64,000 bases of DNA. Source: Formicarius rufipectus. Taxonomy: Eukaryota > Chordata > Aves > Passeriformes > Formicariidae. How positions within the stretch are numbered: position 1 is the stretch's first letter; each line of letters begins with the position of its first letter. Below the pieces are notes generated by a model that was not told where the DNA came from, searched no databases, and saw only the letters and a program-made list of their open reading frames with translations. This document shows positions 26,401-38,300 of the stretch, one piece after another. The stretch lies in assembly GCA_013399695.1 (NCBI GenBank), contig VXAU01003503.1, forward strand, positions 70,915 to 134,914, read 5' to 3'. A program made the translations under genes and the position numbers.

Positions 26401-26419
26401 AAATATTCTGTGATTCTAC
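26355..26419 (+). mobile_element. Possible second CR1 3' end in the opposite orientation
   Basis: At the 5' border of the minus-strand CR1, the plus strand ends in ATTCTGTGATTCTAC, which matches the terminal short repeats of CR1 read forwards. The preceding 40 bases (GTAATTCTAAAAATGATCAC...) align only loosely with a CR1 3' tail. It may be a very short separate insertion or a rearranged end. The boundaries are uncertain. Confidence 0.4.
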
Positions 26420-29400
26420 AAAAGAGTAAGGGTAGTAGTAGTTTGTTCTGTCGTACATCAATACTACTGTCTCTTTATGGCGAACCAATCATATGGTATA
26501 TATTCATATAGCTCCAGAACCATTCCACCAGAGGAACTGCTGCATGACTCTCTTTGTAAGCTGTTCTGCTGTGTTGTATCTTAATATCAGAAAGAGGTTT
26601 TCTTTGTAATGGTGTGTCATGAGAGAGAGAACAGTATAAAGGAAGTACAGATAGTGCAGATCACATCAGGAGTGTGAACAAGCATGAGAGATAAAACTTC
26701 ACATCATCGTGAAGCACATCGTAAGCACACTTATGAATGTGTGTGCCAGAGGACTTCCTTTACTGGTGTTCTAACCATTGACATCAGTATTCTCTGCTTG
26801 TGAGCCGTTGGTTTTCTTTATTTGTTTCCTCTTTATCTTTCTGTTTCATCGATGTGCTGTCTTACTAATGACTCTCTCTGAGCAATCAGTCGCATCATCT
26901 TAACTCATTTCAAACAAACAAGCTATTTTATTCAGATTTGTTGAGGTCCTAGCCCCACAGTATTGCAGGTATGAGTAGTGAACACATTTATATCAATATA
27001 AAAGAAAATACCTTTTGAGACTTTAGACCTTAGAAATGTCTTCAGGTTAAAGACAGTTCAGGTTGTTAGAGTAATGGCTGTGAGCTTTCAGTTTCAGTGA
27101 AAGTGGTAGATTACTGCAACACAGAGCTGCTTGGAAAGTATCCAGTAAAAATGTGAACCTTTTCCAAGAAAATAGGCTTTGAATGTGCAGACTATAACAA
27201 GAGAGCATTTGTAACTAATTCGTTAGTGAGTTGGTTACCACATTTTATGGTAACCTTAAATTTGATATTCTGAGATGTGTTGGGAAAGGAATTAAGCTAA
27301 GCATCAATATTTAAAATTGTGGTTTTAAAAATCAGTGATACTTAGATAAAAACCTTTTGCAAATCCTTTTTAATCATTTACTTAGGTGTGACTTTAGACT
27401 TTTTTTATGCCTTAGTGTAGACTGCCTGGAATAATACACAGAAAATAAAATACCACTAGGAGCAACCTGATGTTATCTTTATTTGACATGTGTTAATATG
27501 TTTGGAATATTTTACTTCAGTTTTACTACTGAGATGATTTAAGTGATCATCTTCCTAAACTTGTTACTAAAAAGAAGGCAGTCTTCTTTTTTGGCTTTTT
27601 TCTGATTGCTGTGTTTACCCTTTGCTCTTATATTTTTTTGTGTGTTGGATGTTCCTTAAAAACATTGCAATCTATTTTGCAATTCCGTAGGGCATATTTC
27701 TTGGTAGATAACTTGATTGCTGTTCTTCCTTTCAAAAAGTTCTGGAAAATTTACTTCATCATAAAGCCTTGTTTTCCAAGTTTTCACCTATTATACATAG
27801 ATGCTGAAAATACATGCTTGAGTTTATGCATACTGAAGTCAACTGTGATGCGATTGTCTACAGTTAACCACATGTTAAGAGTTCATAAATAGCATGACTA
27901 AAGATTGCAAAAAGAAAATGGAGTAAGGGGAAGGCGAGGCATTACAACAACATCATAAAATTATGTATTTGCTCTCTTGGCTCATTTTCAGGCTTTCCTT
28001 GCAAGTGTTTTAATTGCATCAGTTTTTGTGATCTAAATTCATGCTACATGCAGAAATAAATGTAAACTTTTTTTCATAGTGGAATATTTCTCTGTGTAGA
28101 GAATATTTCTCAGTTGTCTTAATCCTCCGTATCTTTGGCATTTTGATGACTAGAGGATATCACCTTTTTTGACCACTTTGTAGCAATAACCTGATGCCCC
28201 GTGAGCTAAGGATTTCCGCATTTATAAGTTGTCTTGTAAGCACATAGCTGCATGCAGGCCACCTGATGCTCACAAGTGACATCTATGGACAAGGGAAAGC
28301 AAAACCAAGCTGTCAGTGTGGATATTTGAATACAGTAATAGTTTTCAAAGGTCTGGAAACGGCAGTCAGAGGTGTGATACCACTTTGTCTTTATCTTCTT
28401 GACTGACCATATCAGGAAACAGCACTAATTATGTGACTGTGTGCTTTTATTTCCTTTTTGTCTTCTGTATTCTGAGGGCAAAAACCTGCTCAGTGCTTTG
28501 CTTGAATTTGTGCCATTCCTGGTTTTGGACCAGTGCTTCATTTTTCATGTTCAAAATCATTCCACATATTGGAGGAAATTATAGTCCTTTCCCATACCAT
28601 TGCAGTCCTAGTCCATAATCCTCCTCCTCTTGTTGGACTTCTACTCCCAACCCAGTCTGACATCATGCACAACATTATCTGTGTCTGTGTGGCAAGGCAT
28701 GTGGGGCTGTGTTGGAATTTTGGGTGTTAGCTTAAATTTATTTGTCTGAGTTTTGTACCAGACATTTTCTTTGTGCCATTACAATGGGACTAAATTCCAC
28801 CAAATTTCTGCTGTATTAGTGAATGATACCTTTGTCACTTCAGTGTTCTTTGCAGATTTCAGCTTCCTATCACTTTTTATCAAAGAGCTTGGTCTCTTCA
28901 GAAAAGTTCACCATGGCAGGAAGGATCTGGGTTTGGTGTTTTTTTGTTTTTTTTCCCCACTACTCTCTGCAGTTACTTTCAGAGCTCACTGCAATTCAAC
29001 TTGCAGTGAAAATACATCAGTTCTTAGCCAAGAGGGACTGGGCCAGCCAAGCTGTTCAGGGTGATCCCAAGCTGCTAGGCACTCTTAATGACCATACTAT
29101 GTCTGAGAGGTATTAATGATGTTCAGTACATCCAAGATTCAGTCTGTGCTGTTGTCTTGCTGATCTGTGTAGCGAGGTTCCCAACAAGGTGCAGTAAAAA
29201 GGGGGATTACAGTCACACTGCAGTTTTATTCCTCTTTAGAAACCACCCTATATTCATAGAAGAAGTCTTATAATGCAAATGGGGTTGGTCAGTAGACATC
29301 TATACAGGTTGTACAGTACTGTGCAATGTGTCTCCCTCTTTGGTTGACAGTGTAATAGTTAGCAAGGGGAAAGCTGACTCTTGATACTCTCAAGCTCTTC

Positions 29401-31325
29401 CAAAGTCTTTGCTCTAAGCTACTGGCAGATTCAGGGAGAGATCTTCTTGCAGTAGTTTGTAACACATCCCGACCAGGAATGGAAAATTCCATGCTCAAAA
29501 TCAGATCACAACACAAATTATTTTGTCCATCCCTTTTGCTCCCTTTGCTCATCCCTCCCCAGTTCAGATGGTTTCCTTGCTCTAAGGCAAAATGTGTTTG
29601 ATACTTTCTTAAAGAAGGAGAACCTGGTGGAATGACACTGGTTTTCAAGCAGGGAAAAGATTGAGCCTTCCCTTCTTCCATCTGGAAGAATTTTCTTTCT
29701 GGTTTGATGTTGTTGTTGTGTGGCCCTCCATTCCCTTTTGTATTTTTTTTCCCATCACCCTTTTTTGCATCATTCCCTTCCTTTTCCTGGCACTGATCTG
29801 AACTGGATGATGTGTATGTGCATGGGTTTTATTTCCAAGAGGAAGAGAAGGATCTGTACTTTCAGGGTGGGATGCTTAGGGAGGCATGCAGCTGCAAGAG
29901 TTATCTAGCCTGCTGTTTGTGACTTGCAGCCTTTTACTTTTAGCACACCCTTATGTAAAGATTCATGCTGGGCCGGGGAAGTGAATAGTCAAGTGAACAT
30001 GTCTGTTGATTGTGAAGAGATGGGTTGCTAGGTGGGAAGTAAATTTAGGTTCAAATGAAAACCAAACAAAAGTGGAATTCAATTCTTAGCAATTAGAAAT
30101 TTAAGGTGAAACGGTTTTAAGCAAAGCAAGTTAGGTTTCTTTCTTCTTCTAAAATCTTGTATGCAGACATGTAGGGGAGGGGTGAGAACAATTCCAGAGG
30201 ATTTAGGATTTGATTTACCCTGAATTCTGAGCAATAGCTGCTTGAAAATGAAAATTTCAGAGTTAATCTTGTTATTGTATGAACAGAAATTATAGGACAC
30301 TTAGTGTGCAAGCCTTAGACCTGAACAGATCTTTCTTGGAATATATATAACTAAACTTTTTTACCTGTTTGGTTTTTGGGTTTGATATGTTTGTTTTTTT
30401 TCTCCTTGCTTTTCCTGTGAATAGCAACAGTCTATCTACCCCACAGTGGTTAGTATAGCAGAGACCTTGATTCAGCCCTGGTTGAGGTCAAGCACTCCAA
30501 TTCAGATCTCTCAAGGGCTTTCTCTATGTGTTGCCAGTGTACTGGTAAAAATGACTTTAAACTCTTGTCAGTGCAGTTACTGGTGCATGCATCACAGTCC
30601 CACTCAAATAAACCTGTCACAACACAGAGTCAGCAGCTAGAGAAGAGTACAAGGGCAGGCCTCTAGCTTTTCATTCGAGCATCACTAAACGTGCACAGAG
30701 TGCCCAATTATTTCAGCATTATTGAGCAAGCCTACAGGAGGACCCAAGCCTTCCTACATTAGATTTTCTTTAGTAATTTGCTCAAGTACCGCTGAGGACA
30801 CTTAAAGGGCTTAAAACGGTGGCTGCAACCAGTTTGCTTTTCTGGATTGTTAATTCAGGTTTTCTCTTTTAAATTAACTTTCACTGCATGCTGTGCAGTA
30901 GCACTGGGAGAACTGTTCAACACTAATTTTCTCAATTTTCAGCTTTTTTTTTCATTGTATAACTGCTTTTATAGTTGCATATGTTTTGATTAGACATGTA
31001 CATGTGCATTTCTGCTAGAAAGAGAAAAATGTGTTACTTCTGTCAGAAAGACAAAAATTTCTTCAGGAATATTCCATTCCTTTATTCTTTTTTTCCCCCT
31101 TTATTTTGTTACATCTTTTCAATTGTTGTTCTTCTATTTCAGCCTGAAGTTTACCGAATGTTGTGTCTAAACATGGATATTTTTAAAACACCAGGATGCT
31201 TGTGAAGTTGACGTCTGGATCGATCAGATGCGTTGGTTGATCTCATCGATCACAGTTGATGTATATGATCAATCAGACAACCCCCAGCTCTCTGAACAAA
31301 TTCAATATCTGTGTTTTGTTTTTCA

Positions 31326-31331
31326 CAGCAG
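31326..31331 (+). promoter_or_regulatory. TLE4: Tandem NAGNAG splice acceptor
   Basis: CAGCAG at the 5' edge of the GP-domain exon offers two acceptor AGs three bases apart. Using the first gives ...IIG-QQQLQAQ and using the second gives ...IIG-QQLQAQ, a one-glutamine difference in the same frame. Confidence 0.75.
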
Positions 31332-31533
31332 CAACAACTCCAGGCCCAGCACTTGTCACATGGACATGGTCTTCCTGTGCCACTCACTCCGCACCCCTCG
31401 GGCTTGCAGCCTCCAGCCATCCCACCAATTGGCAGCAGTGCTGGTCTCCTGGCACTCTCCAGTGCATTGGGAGGGCAGTCCCACCTCCCAATTAAAGATG
31501 AGAAGAAGCACCATGATAATGATCACCAAAGAG
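31332..31533 (+). CDS. TLE4: TLE4 coding exon, GP domain
   Basis: This exon is 202 nt from the downstream acceptor, or 205 nt if it starts at 31329. It encodes QQLQAQHLSHGHGLPVPLTP, continues with HPSGLQPPAIPPIGSS, and ends in the charged stretch IKDEKKHHDNDHQR. It enters in phase 0 and leaves in phase 1 (the final g joins the next exon), with donor gtaggt. The Gly/Pro-rich GP domain of TLE proteins is reported to bind histone deacetylase. The KDEKKHHDNDHQR tail is characteristic of TLE4. Overlapping open frames here are shadows of this exon. Which of the two acceptors is preferred cannot be decided from the sequence. Confidence 0.97.
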
Positions 31534-31566
31534 GTAGGTGCTGATACATGAGTGTGTGTTTGTTTC

Positions 31567-31612
31567 TTTTTTTTTTTTTTAACACTCTCTTGTTTAAAAA
31601 AAGAAAAAAAAA
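31567..31612. repeat. T-run / A-run inverted pair
   Basis: Fourteen T, a 14-base spacer, then AAAAAAAG-type A-runs form a weak hairpin within the short intron upstream of the microexon. Confidence 0.7.
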
Positions 31613-31849
31613 GGAGAGGGGAGAGGAATTTTCAGAAGAATTCTGAGCTAATGGCTTCAGTGTTTATTACCTCACAGGAGCCTGAAATTGTGTTCCTATG
31701 CTAGAAATCCAGTTTTATAAATCTGGCTGAACAGCATTAATAATTAACTGTACAGAAAAGTTAACATCTGTGCAATTTATTATTTAACAGACATCAGGAT
31801 TCTTTCTTCCAAGTAGGCTAAATGTATAATTTTATGTAAACTAACTAGT

Positions 31850-31912
31850 ACTTTTCTCTTTCTCTCTTCCCCCACATCTCCATCCTCTGCCACCATCTCT
31901 TCCCCTCCATAC
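31850..31912 (+). promoter_or_regulatory. TLE4: CU-rich tract upstream of the microexon
   Basis: Repeated TCTTT, TCTCTC, TTCCCCC and CATCTC motifs lie 25-85 bases before the acceptor of the 17-nt exon. Extended CU-rich tracts here resemble PTB-binding silencers or extended polypyrimidine tracts that support very short exons. A TGC directly before the acceptor AG resembles the neuronal SRRM4-type context. The role is inferred. Confidence 0.4.
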
Positions 31913-31936
31913 ACATGGGGGTGGCTCTGAATGCAG

Positions 31937-31953
31937 ACAGAGACTCCATCAAG
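31937..31953 (+). CDS. TLE4: TLE4 17-nt coding microexon (DRDSIK)
   Basis: Acceptor aatgcag and donor gtagga bracket ACAGAGACTCCATCAAG. Joined to the last g of the preceding exon, it reads GAC AGA GAC TCC ATC AAG, that is DRDSIK, exactly the peptide that follows DHQR in TLE4. It enters in phase 1 and leaves in phase 0. It sits between the GP and CcN regions and contributes a basic, phosphorylatable linker. Because 17 is not a multiple of three, skipping it alone shifts the frame and leads to a stop in the next exon. It is far too short for ORF-based gene finding, and many pipelines would miss it. Confidence 0.95.
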
Positions 31954-34230
31954 GTAGGATTCCCTTTTGTAGGTGTAAAGGGTAGCTCGATAGAGCTGCA
32001 TGCATTTTTCTGAAGTATGGCCCAGAGTGGTGGAAAATTCACCAAGTGAACCTGGGTTGTGATGCTTGTATGGATTAGAGCACCCTGCATAGACTGTGTA
32101 TCATGCTTAGGAAGTTCCTGGTAGTGGGGCAGATAGGATTGCAAGCAACATGCCAACGAGGAAGTTTGCTGCAAGAGGATTGAGGCCATTCTTGGGTAGA
32201 AGGAAAGGTCTGCCCACGGTCGCTGCCCAAGCTTCTGAGAATTAGCCGGTAGTCTTAAGTCATTTGGAGACTGTAAACTGTAATTCTGATATTTCCATAC
32301 AATGCAGTTACAGAAGCAGAGCTCTGTCTCTCTCAGGAGAGGTGGGGTGCTTCCAGCTGTCCTGAACCAAGTAGCTGCAGAGGAGTGAGCTACCATTGCT
32401 TACCCTGATGAAGGTAGTACTTGCACTGAGGATTTTGCCTTCTTTTTTCAGAAGTTAATTTTCAGGTTCTGAATGACTTTGCAATGTACCTGTATGTACC
32501 ATCCTGTGTATAGTAGTGTCCATAACCAGACATAATAACACACCTTACAGCTTGTATAATTTTGAGTATTCAGTGGTGCATGCAACTATGATTCAGCATA
32601 TGTGCCTGGATGCTTTTCCATACTAGATATCCACCAGAGTCTCTCAGAGACTCCTGAGGTTTTCATGCTGCAAGTGGGTAGATGTATATTGGCCCTGCCC
32701 TCTTCTGGATCAATCTCCTCTCATAGTTTGCACAGTTTTCAAAAAAGTAAGATCAAACCTTTTTAGGTGCTGGTGTGTGAAATGAAAGATCTACTTTTCT
32801 TACAAATGACAAGATCTATGCCCACCTTATTGAGTGCTTAAAATGAGTTTGTGAAGTTTCTAGTGGTGCTTTTTTCAGGAAGGTTACTACATAATTCTTA
32901 GGGTTGGGCAAGTGGCGGAAGACATGTTCACAACCTTACTCCAAGGTGCATTAGAGAAGATTACCGAGATCTTGTCAGGCAGATGTTCCAATGTGCCCTA
33001 GATGGCATTGCGGAAAGCATGGTTCTGGGCACAGCCTTTGGCCCCACCAGAGACCTGTCCAGCCAAGGATGATGCATTAAGGGCCACATCTTTGCTTCTC
33101 TGGTAACTACAAGTGGGGAAGTGTCCCACAGCCTACCCCAGTGCACCCATTCTACCACTGAAAACCCTGACATGTCCCAACCAAGTGCAACTGAGATGAT
33201 GATTGTCAGTTTTGTGGTTACCCACATGCCTCTGCATAACAACCAGGAGCTGACAGGAACTGTCAGTTTTTACTGTGAGCAACAAAGGCACTGAAGCTGT
33301 CAATCTGCCAACACAAGACAACAGTGTGTTGAATTTTGCTTCCTTGTCATGAGGGCTAGAAGCAGTTATTACTACTTTGTGCAGTGAAGCTGGGCACAGA
33401 TTAATGTTGATTTCCCTAGAACATCCACTCTTCACTGTGAACAGATACTTTTAGTCCATTTTCCTTTTTCCTGCACTCAAACATATGCAAGTAGGCCAGA
33501 TGCCTAAATATGGGAATACAAACCCATCTGCTTTTTTGAGCAAGTTTGTATACCTGTACAGTTGGAACCATGAGGATTTTACTCAAGCAAGTGACTGAGG
33601 AGAACTGCTAGTATATTCCATTCACTGTTTCTAAACAATATATGCTAGTCATGTTTCTGTAACATTTGTAGGATGCTGGGGTATTTACGCTGGCATGGGT
33701 GTTAGCAGGGAGTGTTTGTACTGAAAAGACTGATTTTGTCTGAGTGTGATTCAAAGACACTGTTGACTCATACAGCTTCCAGAAGGAGGTGGGAGAGCAT
33801 CACTACTTTGTGCCAGTTTACTTTGAACTGATGGATAGATGTTTGTCTTGCACAGTGTTCAGGTTGTGAATTGGTTTGTGTGTCAGCATTATGGGGCTTG
33901 CTGCCAGATTTGCAAGGCGAAATAGTTTACTAATTTCCCTTAATGTTTTCAGTGATGCCCAGAGTAGCAGTTAGTCACTTGCTCAATCGATCCCTCCTCC
34001 CTTAAATGGTTCCCAGTTAAGAGAACCTTTTTATGATTGTCTGCTATGTGACTTGAGATGGTTTTTGTCAGCCAGAATGTACCAGTTGCCAGCAGCTGTA
34101 GTCTATGTGCTTGTAAGAAATAATTTATTCATGCAGGATAATGCTTCTTAACATTTAACAGGTAATGAATGTGACATAAATTTCCTTCTTCCTTTTAATT
34201 TTTTCCTTTCCTCTTTCAATGTGCAAACAG

Positions 34231-34252
34231 GCAGGCTCTGGTACTCTAAATA
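34231..34252 (+). other. TLE4: Candidate cassette microexon, 22 nt
   Basis: A strong pyrimidine tract (34187-34216) and acceptor gtgcaaacag precede GCAGGCTCTGGTACTCTAAATA (22 nt), which is followed by a consensus donor, gtaagt. In the frame left by the DRDSIK microexon it reads AGSGTLN plus one base. Alone it causes a frameshift and early stop, but followed by the 35-nt candidate at 59105 it stays in frame. No transcript evidence is available, so the call rests on splice-site quality and frame arithmetic only. Confidence 0.35.
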
Positions 34253-35273
34253 GTAAGTAATTTTTGGCCATCTGTCAAAAGGAAATTTCAATACAAATTT
34301 AAATTAATGATGCCTGAAATTTTTTATAGCTCCTCTAAAAGCCTCTAATGTGCAGAAAATTCTGAATCTGCTGGTAGTAATTAGTGTAGCATGTAATGAG
34401 GGAATGGGCGATGTTATACAGCCCCAGTGTAACGTTTTGATATGGTAGCAAAATTTTGATTTATATGAGGTTTTGCCTGGGTTTAATTGTGAGAGACACT
34501 TTAAAGTGTTTTCTTGCTGATACAGATTATTAAGCAGGGTAGATTTTAAAACAGCTCATAAGGTGTAAATTTATGCTTCACTGTGTGATTCAGGTAATGA
34601 AGATGCACTACACAATTCTACAAAGAAAGACGTTTGGCTGAAATGTCCTATTTCTTTCCATGACTTCCAGCACTTGAGATTTGCTAGGCAGTTTTTTTTT
34701 AGTGAAACTTGCTGGCTCTAGTGGTGCTGATCCTGACTCTCCTCTTAGCTCAGGCCAGGGAAAAGGCAGTTTGCATCACTTGACGTTTTCTGCCTGATAA
34801 GCCTGACTGGGCTCATATCCTTCCCAGTGCATCCCTGGAGTGAGTAGTTCACTGCTGAAGCTGAGTAGTCACCTCTCAGGTAACATGAGATTGTCCAGGA
34901 GCTGTTCTTAAATAATAGATCAGCATTGGCACAGCCAGCTCTGTAGAGAAAGGCAGCTCTGGGAGCTCTTTGATTTCTTCTTGAATTCAGTCCTCCAAAT
35001 CTGTCGCCAAATTTGAAGTGTGGGAAAACTCTAAATGCAGTAAAGTGGGTCATGGGAGTGCTCTTTGTGAAGCGGCAAGGCTGTGGAGCGCAGAAGGGGA
35101 AGACAAGGGTGGCATGTGCCAGGGCTGTGCTCCAAGTGCAGCCCTGGCTTTAGGGCTCAGGGGGAATATAATGTGTTTAGACAGAAAGACAAACAGCTCT
35201 GCAGTTAACTGAGCAGCTTTTCATGGAGGACTTGGTGTGTCTCCTTTTCAAAGCTGTAAAGCTTCTTTTATTT

Positions 35274-35322
35274 AAAAAAAGAAAAGAAAAAAAACTAAAA
35301 AAAAAAAAAGAAAAAGAAAAAC
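35274..35322. repeat. A-rich low-complexity tract
   Basis: Poly-A runs are broken by single G or C residues over about 50 bases. No polyadenylation signal, gene-like sequence or target duplication was seen next to it, so it is not called a retrogene tail. Confidence 0.8.
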
Positions 35323-38300
35323 TATTGTTCTAAAGTGGATTCTTGCTTGCTAGTTGCACTACCCGAAGTTTTTTTTGCCTCCTATGAGACCTCCTTCTTC
35401 CCAGCCCTGGAACCCTCCGTAGGACAAATGTGGCAAAAGTTTCACTGGTCCTTGACAAAGTTCCTTCTGTAACTCATGCCCTTTGAAGAAGCTGCAGAAA
35501 CATTTTGTGTGCAAAAGCTCCACCTGGCCAAAGGTAATCTATGGCTAGCAGTCTTTTCCCAAGATCTTACTGTGGCAAATGAAGTGAAAGAGCTCCCAGG
35601 TGCTGAATGGCTTGTGGGCCTGCCAGAGCTAGAGCCAGGATGTCCCTAAGCAGGTTATTCAAGTATCTGAGTCTTCTGAAGCACTGCTTTGTGCACAGGA
35701 TCCAACGTGTGTAACTTTTTACCACATCTTTTGTTAATCTAGGTCTGTTGTTATACATCTGTTGTGCCCTGTTTTTGGGGGATGGGTTTTTTTTGTGTTC
35801 GGGTTGATTCTGGTTGGGTTTTTTTCTTCATCTGATTTTTACGTTATTTGACACAGAGGCTTATTGGCAAGACTTGCCAATGTAGTAAAAATGTTCATTT
35901 TGATGATGGGAGTTACTGGTTCAGCAGCAAGAAGTGCCAGTAATTTAAAACTGTAGTCTTGTGGTAGGAGTAAAACAGCTAGTTTGAGATTCCTCTGGGA
36001 AAAAAATAAAGAATTTTAATGAAAAAATCTGAAATAATGCATTTGGGGTGAATTTCTGACCAACATGGTGATGAATTCAGAGAAGGAAGTCTGTCAGAGC
36101 AAATTGAGGTGAATTTAGAAATAAGATTACCTTTGCCTTAATGTGTGTGAAAGCTAATAATTACATTTATGGAAGATTAAGGAAAGTGGATGGGTAGGAT
36201 TCCCACATTCCATTTGCATTTGTGGTAGCCGGTCCTCCAGTCCTTTGCAAGCTGTTAACCACTATTAATTGTTTAGCCCTCTGTTCATTTAGTTGTAAGT
36301 AATAGTAAGCTGCTTACTCCTGAGTAACCTAATACTTAAAAGGAGATATGTGAGTGTAATGCTTCTGGAAAGTACAGGATAGTTTAAAATAAAATGCCCA
36401 ACATATAGGATAAGACTTTTGGATATTACTAAATGTAATTACATTGCTTTCTTTGTTCTTCTGCTGATAGCGGAACACCACATAAACGGCTAAGATGTAT
36501 TGCTGTGGACTCTGTCCTAATTGTCAGGTTTCTTTAAATGTGACTTCCTGTAGTAGCATGAGCATTCTGCCAAATATCTTTGCATTCAGTATGTATTTAT
36601 CAAGCCAAAGAAATAGTTACCTCTTACAAGCTTAAAGAAATGTGCAGAATTTTTTTCCTGATCATTTTATTATTTTACCACTTAATTACCATCCAGCCAA
36701 AAACATTTCTCCGGATTGTTAAAATCCATATTTTTCACACTGGTGTCATGGATTCTGTCATGGATACTTTTCTCTGTTTGGAAATGAGGCATTACATCTA
36801 TTATGCTTTCTGTAATTATGCAGTGGTAGTTTTAAGCAGAGTGTATTTGAACTGTACTGCTCCTCAAGAGTATTGTTTTTTGTCTTCATGGGTGTTTTGG
36901 GGGTCGCATTACCAAATAATAATGAATAACTTCTGTTGGCTTGTGATACAGTAATTTTTTCAGTATTAATTGATATCTGCCTCTGGGCATGTAAGCTGTA
37001 TTGAATATAACAGGTGCCCTAATTCCAGAAAGTGTGTTGTAATTGTTTGTTTGTGGAACAGATGAATAAATATCTGTGGGGCATAGCTGGTCCTCAGGTG
37101 GTGAATGTGAGTGGATTAATGATGTGATTGGGTGAGACATGCTTGTTTGTTGCAGTCTCATCCAGTAACTGTATGCTGAAGCAGAACAAATATTAATTAG
37201 CAGGGTCCTGTTTGTTGTCTCAGTCTGTCTTAAGGAGTGGATTTTTTGACACTGTTTTTTTTTTCTTAATAACCTTTTCATGGCTAGACTTGTAGTATGC
37301 CATTCAAGCTCATGCTTTTCAACAGACTTTTAGGACATGAAACTGAGCCTCAGGTGTGTATGTATATATATCTATATCCCTGCTGTGTTTTTTTCTTCTT
37401 TTCTCTCCCTCACCCAAGTGAGCTTTACATTTCCTTAATTCATGCATTGTCACATCTTAAGTCTTTTTCAAGAGGTCATCTAGGAATTCTAATTTAGTGT
37501 AGAGTATTTGTGCTCATATGAAAGTAACAGCACCTACTCTGGTATCAAATGGCTGCTTCTGCCATTTTTGGTGGCTTCACCTCTTTCATGCAATAGCTTT
37601 TTATCTGCTTCTGTGTAGTAACTACACACTGTCCTCTTACCTTGCATCCTTTTGCCAGTTACAACAGAGAGAGGGGAATGATGACCTCTCAAGCTACTTG
37701 GTTAGCTTGTGTACAGGGTGACTCTTATTCTGTGGCATGCCCACATTTGATCAAATTTCTATAGTGCTTCTCACTATCAAACTTTTATTTTGCTACTTGG
37801 TCATTTAGGGTGCTCTTTTCACTCAGAAGGCAAACACATACATGGGCTGTAATTTCTAACCTGAGCAGTCATGTCTAATTATTTCCGTGGCAACAGACTG
37901 GGAAGTTGATGACAACTTCACATGATAGAGTAGGAAGAGGAAGTTTGCAGGGATGAGGAGGTGGGTGAAAAGGTCTCCAGTGCAAAGGCTTTGACAATAT
38001 AATATCGGGGGAAAAAAAATGTAAAGGGAGAGAATTCATGTCTTAACACCAGTTAATTCATGGTGAGTGAGTCTGGAATGAAGAACACATTTGCAGACCA
38101 AGTTATGTAGGTATTAATCTTATTAATGAGAAAAAAATAACACCTAACAATTCTTGTTTGAAGTGGGATACAAACTAAATGGCCTTACAGATTTCTGTTG
38201 GTGCTGTGATTTTTAATTTTTTTTTAATTAAACACTTAACATTTTGATTTTGAGTTGTCTTTAAAACCTTTAGGTCCAAAGAAACTTGAAACACCCTTTA

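Larger units (their letters stand above)
15331..31328 (+). other. TLE4: TLE4 intron, 16.0 kb
   Basis: This intron lies between the Q-domain end and the GP-domain exon. From left to right it holds T-rich and A-rich inverted tracts (15391-15840), a TG/TA tract (about 16785-16850), a GTTT repeat (18543-18597), a solo LTR with target duplication (20430-20873), a pyrimidine run (21371-21419), a TG/TA/CA palindrome (21652-21715) and a CR1 LINE (24535-about 26400). The remaining unique sequence has only short open frames with no recognised family. The polypyrimidine stretch before the next exon is weak. Confidence 0.85.
31534..31936 (+). other. TLE4: Short TLE4 intron (403 bp) before the microexon
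   Basis: This intron contains a T14 run (31567-31580) facing an A-rich run (31595-31612) that could pair with it. A CU-rich region follows at about 31850-31912 and then the acceptor gctctgaatgcag. Its small size next to 16-kb and 28-kb introns suggests that the microexon is defined together with its neighbour. Confidence 0.9.

Noticed and set aside
30396..30470. Possible extra exon after a T-rich tract and ...gtgaatag acceptor
   Set aside because: No suitable donor follows at a sensible distance and the translation does not resemble any TLE segment.
31845..32396. 183-aa minus-strand open frame, the longest in the window
   Set aside because: It lies antisense across the TLE4 microexon and its control region, has irregular composition and shows no known domain; it is best explained as chance.
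32961..33435. Possible degraded gene, with 93- and 100-aa minus-strand frames and plus-strand stretches such as a VAEDMFTTLLQGALEKITEIL-like peptide near 32910
   Set aside because: No family could be recognised with confidence, the frames are broken within about 30 codons, and no splice sites or poly(A) remnant support a pseudogene. A protein search of all six frames would decide.
35274..35322. A-rich tract as the poly(A) tail of a processed pseudogene
   Set aside because: The upstream sequence has no AATAAA near the tract, no recognisable mRNA similarity and no flanking duplication.
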